This document shows, piece after piece, positions 55,252 to 64,000 of a DNA stretch of 64,000 nt; position 1 is the stretch's first letter; every line of letters begins with the position of its first letter. Under the pieces are notes generated by a model. The model made no database searches and had not been told where the DNA came from. It saw nothing but the letters and a program-made list of their open reading frames with translations. Source of the DNA: Spiroplasma_E sp902809815 (GTDB lineage: Bacteria; Bacillota_I; Bacilli_A; Mycoplasmatales; VBWQ01); assembly GCF_964030925.1 (NCBI RefSeq), contig NZ_OZ034992.1, positions 1,364,001 to 1,428,000 on the forward strand, in the 5' to 3' direction. The position numbers and the translations under genes were made by a program.

Positions 55252-55867
55252 ATTGAATATTAACTCTTGAAATTAATTGTTTTTTACTAGAAAAAGGATT
55301 GTCTTCATCAAATTGCTTTGATATTTCATTTTCTGAAATAAAATTTAATTTATCAAAAATTTTTTCATTTTTTTCATTTGTAATTTTATTAATCAAACTG
55401 ACTTGTAAATTAATAATATTTTCAAAAATATTTAATTTTAAAACTTTAAGTGGTTTAATATTTTTTTCATTTTCATTTATTTCTTCTCTTAAATTTCTTG
55501 TTTTCAATTTTATTTCTTTAATTTCTTTATTAACTTTTTTGTTTCTAACATATTTAAAAATACCAAAAGTAAATACATTTAAAAAAGTTAGTTTTCAATT
55601 TTTTTCTGCTTTTTTTCTCTTAAATTTTTAATATCAAGTTCAAGTAAATCAATTTTATCTAATATTTCTTTATTTTTTTCTTCAAAATCAAATATTTTTT
55701 GTTCTAAATCCTTAATTTGAATTACTGAGAAACTAATACTATCAAATAATTCTGTATCACCATCTTCTTCAAAAGGATTTTTCTTAGATGAATATATAGA
55801 ATGTTCTAATTCTTCAAAGTTTTTATTTTTTAAAATAAAATCTAATTGTTCAAATATTTCTTTATAT

Positions 55868-56997
55868 GGTGGTTGGTCCTTAATTACTGGACCATTTTTG
55901 ATATAAAATTCTAAATTTTAATTTGTAAAATTGGTGGTTTTAGAAATTTAGAATGTATTCTTTCATAATTATAAAACATAACATATTGATTTACATCATT
56001 TATAGCTTCATTGATGGATAAATATTGATTTGATCCTTTAGGTAGTCATTCTTGAGATAAATGAGAAAATCAGTTTTCAGATAATACATTACCACCAATA
56101 TCATAAGGTTGTTTTTTGCTTAAAATTATTTGTTTATCCTCTGCTCATTTTGTGATATCCTGACAATAAAATTCGTTGGCGTTATCTGAATGTAAAATAA
56201 CATTTTTTACTTGATTTCAAGAAAATTGTTTGTTGATTTTTTCAAGAGCAGGAAGAATTAAATCCTGATATGATTTATTAGGAGCAATATTATAACTAAC
56301 AACATTATTTGAATAAAAATCAATAATTACAAAAAGATATAATCATCCTTCTTTAGTATTTATTTGTTTAGTGTCCATTGATCAAATTTGATTTGAAGAG
56401 GTTGTACTTTTATAATCTTTGTTTACTTTATCCATTGTAGGTATTCACTTATTTGGATTTTTTTTGTTTTTAGGATAGTTATTTTTAGTTTGTTTTAATC
56501 CTTGAATATTGTGTTCTTTCATAATTTTTCGCATTTGTTTTATTGATAATTCTATATTTAAAATGATATTTTTTTCTTGTTTTAATCACTCTTTAAAAGC
56601 TGAAAAAATTCTTAAATATCCATAAATTCTGCCTTTTCTTGTAGAATGAAATTCGATTAAAAGTTGGCATATTTTTTGATATTTATGATTGCATTTAATA
56701 ATATGATTTTCTTCTTTTTTAATAGGTTTTTGTTTATTTTTTAAAAAGTAATATGTTGATCTGTTTAATTGAAGATATTGACATAGGTTTCTAATTGAAT
56801 ATTGATTTTTACAATCATCAATAATTTTAATTTTTTCTTTGATATTTAATTTGTTAATTACTAATGCTATTTGTTTAATTTTATCCATTAATAAAAATCC
56901 TTTCAGGTTAAAATTAGTGTTAATTATATAACACAATTGTTTTTAGAATACATTCAGGTTTTTTAAATTAATGGTCTAGTAAAAAGGGCTAAGTGGC
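55868..56997 (-). mobile_element. IS3 copy 3 (1130 bp)
   Basis: Same length and ends as copies 1 and 2, with target duplication TAT (55865-55867 and 56998-57000). Confidence 0.92.
55911..56888 (-). CDS. IS3 family transposase (copy 3)
   Basis: 325 aa, the same protein as at 13760 and 46476 where compared, with all DDE residues. It may be active. Confidence 0.88.
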
Positions 56998-57164
56998 TAT
57001 CTCTTAACTTTATTTTCATATAACTGACCTTGTAAATCAATAATTTCTTTTAAAATATTTAATTTTGAATTTTTAAATGGTTGTGCATTTTTTTCATTTT
57101 CATCAATTTCTTCTATTAAAGCTTTTATATTTAATTCTGTTTCTTTAATTTGTTTATGTCATTA

Positions 57165-58510
57165 TTTAGTGATAATTTCCTATTAGTTATCGAGTAATAA
57201 TTTCCCAAAAGTGAAGTTAAATATACTTGGTGATAAATATGGAAAGAAGCATGACTATGAAAGAAAAATATAAGTACAAAATTATAAATGACATTTTTAT
57301 TAATAAATTATCTAAACATCAAGCCAAGAATAAACTTAATCTAACTATTAGAAGAATTAACCAATTAATTCAAATTTTTAATAAAGAAGGTAAAGTTGGT
57401 TTTATTCATAAATCTCGCAATAGAATTTCTAATAAAGCAACAAATACTGAACTTAAAAATAAAATTATAAACTTGTATAAAACAAAATATTATAATTTTA
57501 ATTTTCAACATTTTCATGAAAAAATAATTAATGAAGAAAAAATTAAAATTTCATATAGCACACTTTATACTATATTAGTTAAAGAAAAAATCAGTTCACC
57601 AAAAAAACATAAAAATAAGAAAAATAACTTACATCCAACAAGAAATCGTAGAACAAATTTTGGTGAATTAATTCAAATGGATGCCAGTAATCATCATTGA
57701 TTTGGTAATGATAAACCAAAAGCATTTTTACATGCTGCAATTGATGATGCTACTGGAAATATTGTTGGACTATGATTTGATCATCAAGAAACATTAGATG
57801 GTTATTATAATGTTTTTTATCAAATTTTAACTCAATACGGTATACCAAAAACATTTTATACTGATAACAGAACAGTTTTTGGATATAAGAAAAAAGTTGA
57901 TGCAGGAAAAATAAATCCGGAAAATGACACTTATACTCAATTTCAAAAGTGCTGTAATGATTTAGGTGTTGAAATAGTTAGAACTTCAATTCCACAAGCT
58001 AAAGGTAGAATAGAACGCTTATTTGGAACACTGCAAAGTCGATTAATTAGTGAATTACGACTTAATAAAATTAAAACATTAAATGAAGCTAATCAATTTC
58101 TTAAAACATACATAAACGTTTTTAATAAACAGTTTGCCTTTCCTATTGATGATAATAAATCTGCTATGGTTAAAGCTCCCACACAAAAAGAAATAAATAT
58201 TTATCTTTCAAGATTTTCTAAAAGAAAAACAGATAGTGGTTCAACTATAACATATTATAGTAAAAAATATTTTCCTTATAAAAATAACAAAGTTCAATAT
58301 ATAAAACCTAGAACTGATGTAATTGTACTTAAATCATTTATTAATGACTTATATATTAGTTACAATAATCAAATATATGAACTAAAAGAAATAACGTTAA
58401 AACCAATTATCAAAGAAAATTTAATAAAAACTAAAAAAGTTTATATACCCAATAAAAATCATCCTTGAAGATATGGATATCAATAATTCCTAATTAAATG
58501 ATACTTAACA
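57165..58510 (+). mobile_element. ISNCY/IS1202-type element (ends uncertain)
   Basis: One transposase gene with short flanks. Possible ends are around gataatttcctattag (57171) and taattcctaattaaatgata (58483), which are partly complementary; they are not proven. The left border coincides with the loss of the coiled-coil gene's 5' part. Confidence 0.6.
57239..58486 (+). CDS. ISNCY family (IS1202-like) transposase
   Basis: 415 aa. N-terminal HTH (LSKHQAKNKLNLTIRRINQLI, KSRNRISNKA). The rve core has the first Asp in GELIQMDASNHHWF, the second in PKTFYTDNRTVFGYK, and the Glu in SIPQAKGRIERLFGTLQ. The C-terminal domain is ISLSRF-like with tyrosines. These match the ISNCY/IS1202 group. The frame is intact with TGA=Trp and may be active. 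The start is ATG 57239; upstream TTG/GTG codons are possible. Confidence 0.85.
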
Positions 58511-58674
58511 TATTATACTTTATTTTTTTATTTTTTAACTATTAATTTTAAAAAAAATAGTTATATTAAACAAAAATATTGGATTATAAAATAAAAAACT
58601 ATCTTTAAAATAATATAATATATTTATATTAGAAATATAGTTATTAACTAAATTCAATCATATACTAGTTATAA

Positions 58675-59079
58675 TTACTTATTTATTTTATCTAAAACAC
58701 CATTAATGTATTTATAAGCATCATTTGGACAATAAGCTTTAGTTATAATAATAGCTTCATTAATAATAATTTTTTTATCTGTTTTAGTATGGACAATTTC
58801 ATACACTGCTAAAATTAAAATTGCTTGTTCAATTGGTTTTAAATTTTCAAAATCTCATCCTTGTTTTAAATTATTATTGATTAAATCTATTAAATCATAT
58901 TCATAATCAATTATTTTATTTAATATCTCACATTGTTCAGTAATTAAACTCTTACCTTCTTCTTCAAAAAGAAATTGTTTAAACGCTTGTTGTGATTGGC
59001 CTTCAAGGAAATATTGATATAATACTTCCATCATGCCAATTCTTTTATGATGCTGGGTTATCTTCTTTTGTTCTTGCAT
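58675..59079 (-). CDS. nusB: Transcription antitermination factor NusB
   Basis: 134 aa helical protein: KRIGMMEVLYQYFL near the start, LKPIEQAILILAVYEIV, and INEAIIITKAY...YINGVLDKI. These are the NusB family blocks. It acts with NusE/S10 in rRNA antitermination. Its start overlaps the Asp23-like gene by 35 bases, as in Firmicutes operons. Confidence 0.9.
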
Positions 59080-59413
59080 TATTGATTTCTACTTCCTTAG
59101 TTTGAGCAATAAATATTATATGAATATTTAATAAAAATAAATTTAAAGCTGATTCAGTACGTCTTAAAATTAAATTATTAATTTTATTTTTTAAATTTAC
59201 TAAATCTTCATTTGGATTAACAATTAATTTTATTCGCACAACAATATTATTATTAATAGCAGTAATATCATTTGTTTCTAACATTAGAACTTCAACATCT
59301 TCTAATGTTAATTGATAGTTATCATTAATTAATAACATATAAATAAATTTTTTAATAACTAACGAAGATAATTTTAATGTTCCAACTTTACTTTCTTCAA
59401 TAAGTATTTCCAT
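59045..59413 (-). CDS. Asp23/Gls24-like protein
   Basis: 122 aa from ATG 59413 (AAAGGTG upstream): MEILIEESKVGTLKLSSLVIKKFIY..., then NNNIVVRIKLIVNPNEDLVNL. An Asp23 homolog normally lies between efp and nusB in Firmicutes, and this protein has the position, length and beta-alpha pattern. Role: envelope-associated, not well defined. Confidence 0.7.
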   Translation of the reverse strand: MEILIEESKVGTLKLSSLVIKKFIYMLLINDNYQLTLEDVEVLMLETNDITAINNNIVVRIKLIVNPNEDLVNLKNKINNLILRRTESALNLFLLNIHIIFIAQTKEVEINNARTKEDNPAS

Positions 59414-59427
59414 AATATTCACCTTTC

Positions 59428-59991
59428 TTAAGCGCGAGTTTTGTATTTCCCTTCATCTGTACTTACTACAATTTTATCACCATTATTAATAAACATTGGT
59501 ACTTGTAATTGTAAACCAGTTTCTAAAATAGCTGTTTTTGTCGTGTTAGAAACACTATTTCCCTTTACTCCTGGTGGAGCATCAACAACCGCTAATACTA
59601 CCGAAGGAGGTAAATCAATACCTAATATTTCTAAATTTTTATAAACCCTTAATGATACTTTATTACCAGGAACTAAAAATTTTTTTTCTCATGATAAGCG
59701 TGATTGATCAATCCTAATTTCATTATAATCTTCATTATCCATAAAAACTGAATACATACCATCATCATAACTATAAATTGCTGGTCGTTTATCAATAATA
59801 GCTGGATAAACTGTATCACCACCAGTAAAAGTAATACTAATAATAACTTGTGTTCTTAAATTTTTTGCTTTTACTTTCACATGCGCTTGTCCACGTCCAC
59901 TTTTAGAATGTGCTGATTCAATAACTATTAAAATATCAGTTTTATTATGTAAAAAAGTAATTCCTGGTTTAAAATCATTAACGTTAATCAT
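59428..59991 (-). CDS. efp: Translation elongation factor P
   Basis: 187 aa, three beta-barrel domains: MINVNDFKPGITF, the tip loop ESAHSKSGRGQAHVKVKAKNL, VYKNLEILGIDLPPSVVLAVVDAPPGVKGNSVS (EF-P signature) and a C-terminal domain ending GKYKTRA. It helps ribosomes at polyproline. The tip residue is Arg where most Firmicutes have Lys. Start ATG 59991 lies 2 bases after the peptidase stop. Confidence 0.95.
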
Positions 59992-59993
59992 TT

Positions 59994-61070
59994 TTATTTT
60001 TTCTCCTTTCAAATATCAATTTCACGAGATGATTTTGTTAAAATTTGATAACCATCTTTGGTAACTAAAATATCATCTTCAATTCTAACACCACCTAAAT
60101 TAGGAATATAAATACCTGGTTCAACAGTAATAACCATTCCCGGAACTAAAATAGTAGATTCATTTTTAATAACTCAAGGTGATTCATGAATTTCAATACC
60201 AAGTCCATGACCAGTACCATGAGTAAAATATTGTTCATAACCCTTTTCTTTAATATATTCTCTACAAATCTTATCAATTTCACCAATAGCTATACCCGGC
60301 TTTACAGACTTAATTCCTGCCATTTGTGCTGACTTAACTATTTCATGAATTTCAATTAATTTTGGATTAACTTTACCAATCGCAAAAGTTCTAGTCATAT
60401 CTGAACAAAAACCTTCATATACACAACCAAAGTCACAAGTAATTAACTCATTATTGCCAATTTTTTTATTACTGGCTTTACCATGAGGCATTGCTCCTCT
60501 TTCTCCAGAAGCAACAATAGTATCAAATGATGCTTTTGTTGCACCATTTTTAACAAATGAACGTAATATTATATCTTCAACATCTTTTTCACTAACACCA
60601 GGTCGGATAAAGTTTAAAACTTCATTAAAAGCCAAATCACCAATAGCACAAGCTTTTGCAATTCGTGCAATTTCGATTTCATCTTTAATCATTCTTAGTG
60701 AACTAACATAAATTGGAACAAATTCAATATCTTTAATTTCTTGCTTTCAACTTTCTAGTTGAGCAATAGTAATATATTCTGCTTCAAAACCAATTTTTTT
60801 AATTTTTTGTGATTTTAATAAATCTTTCAATGAAGAAAAAATATTACTAAATTGAATGCATTTAACATTTTTGGCATTTTCTTTTCCCTCAGTAATATAT
60901 CTTCCATCTAATAATAAATTTGCATCATTTTTGCTAATCAATAAATAACCTAACGTTGAAATAAAATCACTATATCAAAAGCGATTTTCGGGAGAATAAA
61001 ATAACATAGCATCTATTTTATTTTTGGTTAATATTGTTTCAATAATTTCTTTTTTATTTAAATTTTTCAT
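59994..61070 (-). CDS. pepP: Xaa-Pro aminopeptidase (M24)
   Basis: 358 aa. Creatinase N-terminal part (IDAMLFYSPENRFWYSDF) and a pita-bread domain. The metal ligands are in ITCDFGCVYEGFCSDMTRTF (two Asp), FTHGTGHGLGIEIHES (His), VITVEPGIYI (Glu) and GGVRIEDDILVT (Glu). It removes N-terminal residues before proline. First in a pepP-efp-Asp23-nusB unit. Confidence 0.93.
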
Positions 61071-61131
61071 TTTAAATTCAATCCTTTTAATAAATCATTA
61101 ATTAATAACTAAGTATATTCTACTGCAAATT

Positions 61132-61168
61132 AAAGAAAAGAAATAAGTAAAACTTATTTCTTTTCTTT
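61132..61168 (-). terminator. rpmG terminator overlapping its stop codon
   Basis: AAAGAAAAGAAATAAGT / ACTTATTTCTTTTCTTT 17-bp stem with a 3-base loop. The 5' arm on the minus strand contains the last codons and stop of rpmG. Confidence 0.85.
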
Positions 61169-61303
61169 ATGTAGTGTATGTTGATTACAACGAGAACAAT
61201 GTTTTTTTGTTTCTAATTTTTCAGGCTTAGTTTTTTTATTACGATCAGCAATATAATTTTCTTCTTTGCAAACTTCACATCTTAAAGTTAATCCATCACG
61301 CAT
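61154..61303 (-). CDS. rpmG: 50S ribosomal protein L33
   Basis: 49 aa (MRDGLTLRCEVCKEENYIADRNKKTKPEKLETKKHCSRCNQHT...). Two CxxC pairs form a zinc ribbon, the Cys-containing L33 type. AAGGAGGCG lies 7 bases before ATG 61303, so the longer upstream reading is rejected. Confidence 0.95.
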   Translation of the reverse strand: MRDGLTLRCEVCKEENYIADRNKKTKPEKLETKKHCSRCNQHTLHKEKK

Positions 61304-61410
61304 TGTGCGCCTCCTTAATAATAATTGAGTTATATACAATACAATATTATTGCATAATTAAATAGTTAGTTCAATTAAATAAAGGAATTATTTTTAAACT
61401 TCCTTATATG

Positions 61411-61451
61411 AAAAAATGTTACTAATATTAAAAATAAAAAATATCAGTAAC
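61411..61451 (-). terminator. Terminator of the split secreted-protein gene
   Basis: GTTACTGATATT / AATATTAGTAAC stem on the minus strand followed by a T-run, 26 bases past the stop at 61477. Confidence 0.75.
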
Positions 61452-62010
61452 TAGGTAATTATTTAAATAATATTATTTAAAACACTTGATATCAATATAA
61501 GTCATCAGTTTTATACTGTGTAAAAATACTAACTGTTTTATTATATCTATTAATTTCGCCATTCATTCCATCAGGAATACTTTTAGTATTAACTTCTAAA
61601 TTCTCAATTTTGTTTATATTTGCATCAATATTAAGAACATAATTTGTATTATTTAATGTTTTAACGAAAAAATTAGTTGAAGATTTACCCTTATTTTCTT
61701 GATTATTTAATAATTTTATTTCACTTATTTCATTAGTTAAATTAATTGTTTTTAATACAACTAATTCATTTTCAGAATTAAGATTTCTCTCAATTATTCT
61801 AACTGTCATTTTTTGTTGTCGATCAAATAAAAGTAATAATTGACTATTAATATTCAATAAATCATAATCATCAGAAATTTCAAAATTATATTTTCCTTTA
61901 ATAACTTGACCTGATGAATCAATAATTTGAATATTTTTACTATCTGCTTTTAAAATATATGTTTTACTATTTAATCTAATAATATCAATTCCATAAAGAT
62001 CTAATTCAGA

Positions 62011-63167
62011 GGACATATTCCGTAATTAAATTTAATTAATTGTCAATAAAATTGTTTTAAAACTATTTAGTGTTATTGAATATAGAAATAAATATTTTTT
62101 GAAAAAATAGTTTAAAAAATGAGTTTACATTTTAAACAAAAAATTGTTAATAATATTTTTATATTAACTCGATAAAAATTTAAATTTTAAAAAAATATTT
62201 TTAATATTTTTTTTATTTTAATGGTTTTATTTTATTAAAAATTTCACAAAGTAAGTTAAATCTTAAGTACATAAGTCTAAATTTAGATTTTCTACATTTA
62301 TTTACTAAAATTTTGAATCTTTTCAATCAAGCAAAGACATGTTCAACTTTAATTCTAATTTTAGATACAATCTTATTGTATTTTCTTTCTTGTTTAGTTA
62401 ATTTTTTATTTTTAGTTCTTTTAATTGGTATTATTGTATTTTTATAAATATTTTGTATACCTTGATATCCTAAATCACCAATAATTATTGTTTTTTCTGA
62501 AAATTCAAGATTTGAATTTTTTAATATTTGAAAATCATGCACTTTACCATTATCAGCAAAAATATCAACAATTTTTTTATTAAAAAAATCATATACAATT
62601 TGAAATTTTATAGAATACATTCAACTTTTACCAGAAAAATATTCTAACTGTAGTTTTTTTAGTTGGTCTTTCAATTTCAATCTCAGTTGAATCAATTAAA
62701 TAAAATTGAAATTCATTTGAATTTTCTTGTTTTTTATCAATTTTTAATTTATATCTTTCTTTTAAAAATTGGTAATCTTTGTGGTTACTAAGTTTATTTT
62801 CTACTCAAGTAATATTTCAAAAACAACTTGATGGGCTCATTTTAGATTTAATACTCATTTGAAAAAAAGTATAATATTCTTTTCAGTATAATAAGGTCAT
62901 CATTAATCTTTCTTCTACTGAAAGTTTATTTTTTCGACCTTTATTTTTTTCTAATTTTTCTATTTCAATTAATTTTTCTAACATTTCATTAAAATGAAAA
63001 CGTTTTATACCAAAATATCTGTAAAATTCTTCATTTTTTAATTTTTTTAAATTTTCAAAAATCATTTTTATCAACACTTTTCTAAATTTATTGTTAATAA
63101 CAAAATTATAAAATAAATTTTAAAATTATTAATTGACTTTTAAAAAATTTAATTACGGAATATGTCT
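62011..63167 (-). mobile_element. IS5 copy H
   Basis: Full-length with target duplication AGA (62008-62010 and 63168-63170). Confidence 0.92.
62213..63065 (-). CDS. IS5 family transposase, copy H (two frames)
   Basis: Two frames as in the other copies, with seven A at the junction. First frame then reads on to TVRIFFW-stop. It has a TGA (Trp) codon where copies B-D have CGA and others CAA. No nonsense codon seen. Confidence 0.8.
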
Positions 63168-63959
63168 AGAATATGTATTACTTACATAATCATAAATTAA
63201 TACTTGATTATTATCATCTTTAATTACTCAAACTTCCCTATTGGTTTTAAAAAAATATTTTGCTGTTCACGATAATTTATTAATAGTAAAATCGGAATTA
63301 CTTATTAAAAGACTATAGTCTCCATTATCTAACTTAATAATAACTTCATCATCACGAATATAGTTAATTTCTTTTATTGTATGAAATAAAGAAACAAATT
63401 TTAATGGCATTAATTTTTGATCTTTTACTTCTCCAAGAGTAAGTATAGTGTGATTTAAAATTTTTGTTTCAATTAAAAATTTTGTATTACTAATTGCTGT
63501 TACCTTGCCATAAAGATTAAATTCTTTAAGTATTTCTATTTTTAATGAAGTTAAAACACCATTAGAAGTTAATAAATACAGGTTTTTGGTAGATTTTTCT
63601 GTTAAAATTCCGTAATTTCCTCCTTGACCATTAGTGAATTCAGTGAATCTTATATGATCAAGATTAGAAATTTCTTGAAACTTCTTATCTTTATCTAAAA
63701 ATCATAATTGATTTCCATTAATCACTAAACCAAGATTATTATTAAAAAAATAAAATTTACCTTTTTTATTCAAATTAATTAAAGAAATATCATCTTTATT
63801 TTGTTGAAGATTACATTTTAAATCTTGTAACTGATTAGCATTCGTACCTATATTATTAGTATTTAAAATACTACTTAAACTGCTAACAGTTGTTGCAAGT
63901 GTTAAAATACTTAATGTTTTTAATAATGCTTTCATGATGAAAACCCCCTTTTTCCCCAT

Positions 63960-63985
63960 TAACTTCTTAAATTTAAGAAGTTAAT
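63960..63985. repeat. Short palindrome upstream of the secreted-protein gene
   Basis: TTAACTTCTTAAA / TTTAAGAAGTTAA arms, 25-30 bases upstream of ATG 63935. It could be an operator or a leader hairpin. Confidence 0.45.
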
Positions 63986-64000
63986 TACATTTTAATTTTC

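Larger units (their letters stand above)
53968..57160 (-). pseudogene. Coiled-coil protein gene broken by IS5 and IS3
   Basis: Rejoining across IS3 copy 3 (55868-56997) and IS5 copy G (54093-55251) gives one open frame. It reads WHKQIKETELNIKALIEEI..., KVKRYKEIFEQLDFILKN, then coiled coil (FSVIQIKDLEQKIFDFEEK). A basic/hydrophobic patch (WKLTFLNVFTFGIFKYV) follows, then more coiled coil and the tail NQSCFSLPNEDKAEEKLSSS. The 5' end abuts the ISNCY-type element and is missing. No family recognised; it resembles the genes at 23892 and 31203 in style. Confidence 0.7.
61477..63935 (-). pseudogene. Secreted repeat protein gene split by IS5 copy H
   Basis: N-terminal part from ATG 63935 (AAAGGGGG upstream): signal peptide MKALLKTLSILTLATTVSSL, no lipobox Cys. 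Then a chain of beta-strand repeats (LVINGNQLWFLDKDKK, GNYGILTEKSTKNLYLLTS, KLDNGDYSLLISNSD) like a beta-propeller. The frame ends at the IS5 after YDYVSNTYS and resumes SELDLYGIDIIRL to WYQVF. Intact length is about 430 aa. It may be a secreted or surface binding protein; the sequence alone names no family. Confidence 0.75.

Noticed and set aside
24956..63167. Eight near-identical ~1.16-kb blocks could look like a repeat array.
   Set aside because: They are dispersed IS5 copies with inverted ends and target duplications; there is no CRISPR repeat-spacer pattern.
1..64000. Many genes appear to be broken by TGA stops.
   Set aside because: The TGA codons fall at conserved Trp sites (for example MGRW in acpS, SNWK in scpB), so this is genetic code 4 and not decay.
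1..64000. tRNA or rRNA genes.
   Set aside because: No T-loop or acceptor-stem pattern was noticed by eye. A tRNA covariance scan would be decisive and could not be run.

Overview
The window looks like a chromosome segment of a Spiroplasma, probably of the citri/poulsonii/melliferum clade. It is extremely AT-rich. Almost every long gene reads through in-frame TGA codons that must be tryptophan (genetic code 4). It carries plectrovirus (SpV1-like) DNA, a very high load of insertion sequences and Mollicute-type housekeeping genes. Species cannot be fixed from the sequence alone.

Region by region: (1) 1-10.5 kb, minus strand, is the packaging and head module of a tailed dsDNA phage: small terminase, large terminase, portal, a 942-aa unassigned virion protein, scaffold, major capsid, a 260-aa protein, a connector/fibre-like fusion and small membrane proteins; tail genes would lie beyond the left edge. 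(2) 11.0-15.7 kb is an IS stack: an intact ISLre2-type transposase, then a second ISLre2 interrupted by IS5, itself interrupted by IS3. (3) 15.9-23.4 kb holds a PLD-helicase-DUF3427 protein, rpmF, a small unknown gene, deoC, a nonsense-broken oxidoreductase and rsmE. (4) 23.6-31.1 kb is a mosaic of broken genes, plectrovirus genes and three IS5 copies. (5) 31.2-33.1 kb has a coiled-coil gene divergent from a ribosome-inactivating-protein (RIP) gene that carries a one-base frameshift. (6) 33.1-39.4 kb is core: rluB, scpB, scpA, a lipoprotein, deoA, acpS and an RNase HIII lacking its first catalytic Asp. (7) 39.5-42.8 kb is a large decayed effector-like gene with an IS5. (8) 43.2-50.7 kb has a DEAD-box helicase, IS debris and a fused ABC exporter. 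(9) 50.8-53.8 kb has a DUF3137 protein, a SemiSWEET, a putative esterase and an unknown protein. (10) 54-58.5 kb is a coiled-coil gene destroyed by IS5 and IS3, then an ISNCY-type element. (11) 58.7-63.9 kb has nusB, an Asp23-like gene, efp, an Xaa-Pro peptidase, rpmG and a secreted protein gene split by IS5.

The IS5 copies give clean evidence of 3-bp target duplications, so several split genes can be rejoined exactly. No tRNA, rRNA or CRISPR was recognised. The most notable item is the RIP gene: all five active-site residues of the family can be placed, and it sits next to virus and IS debris.
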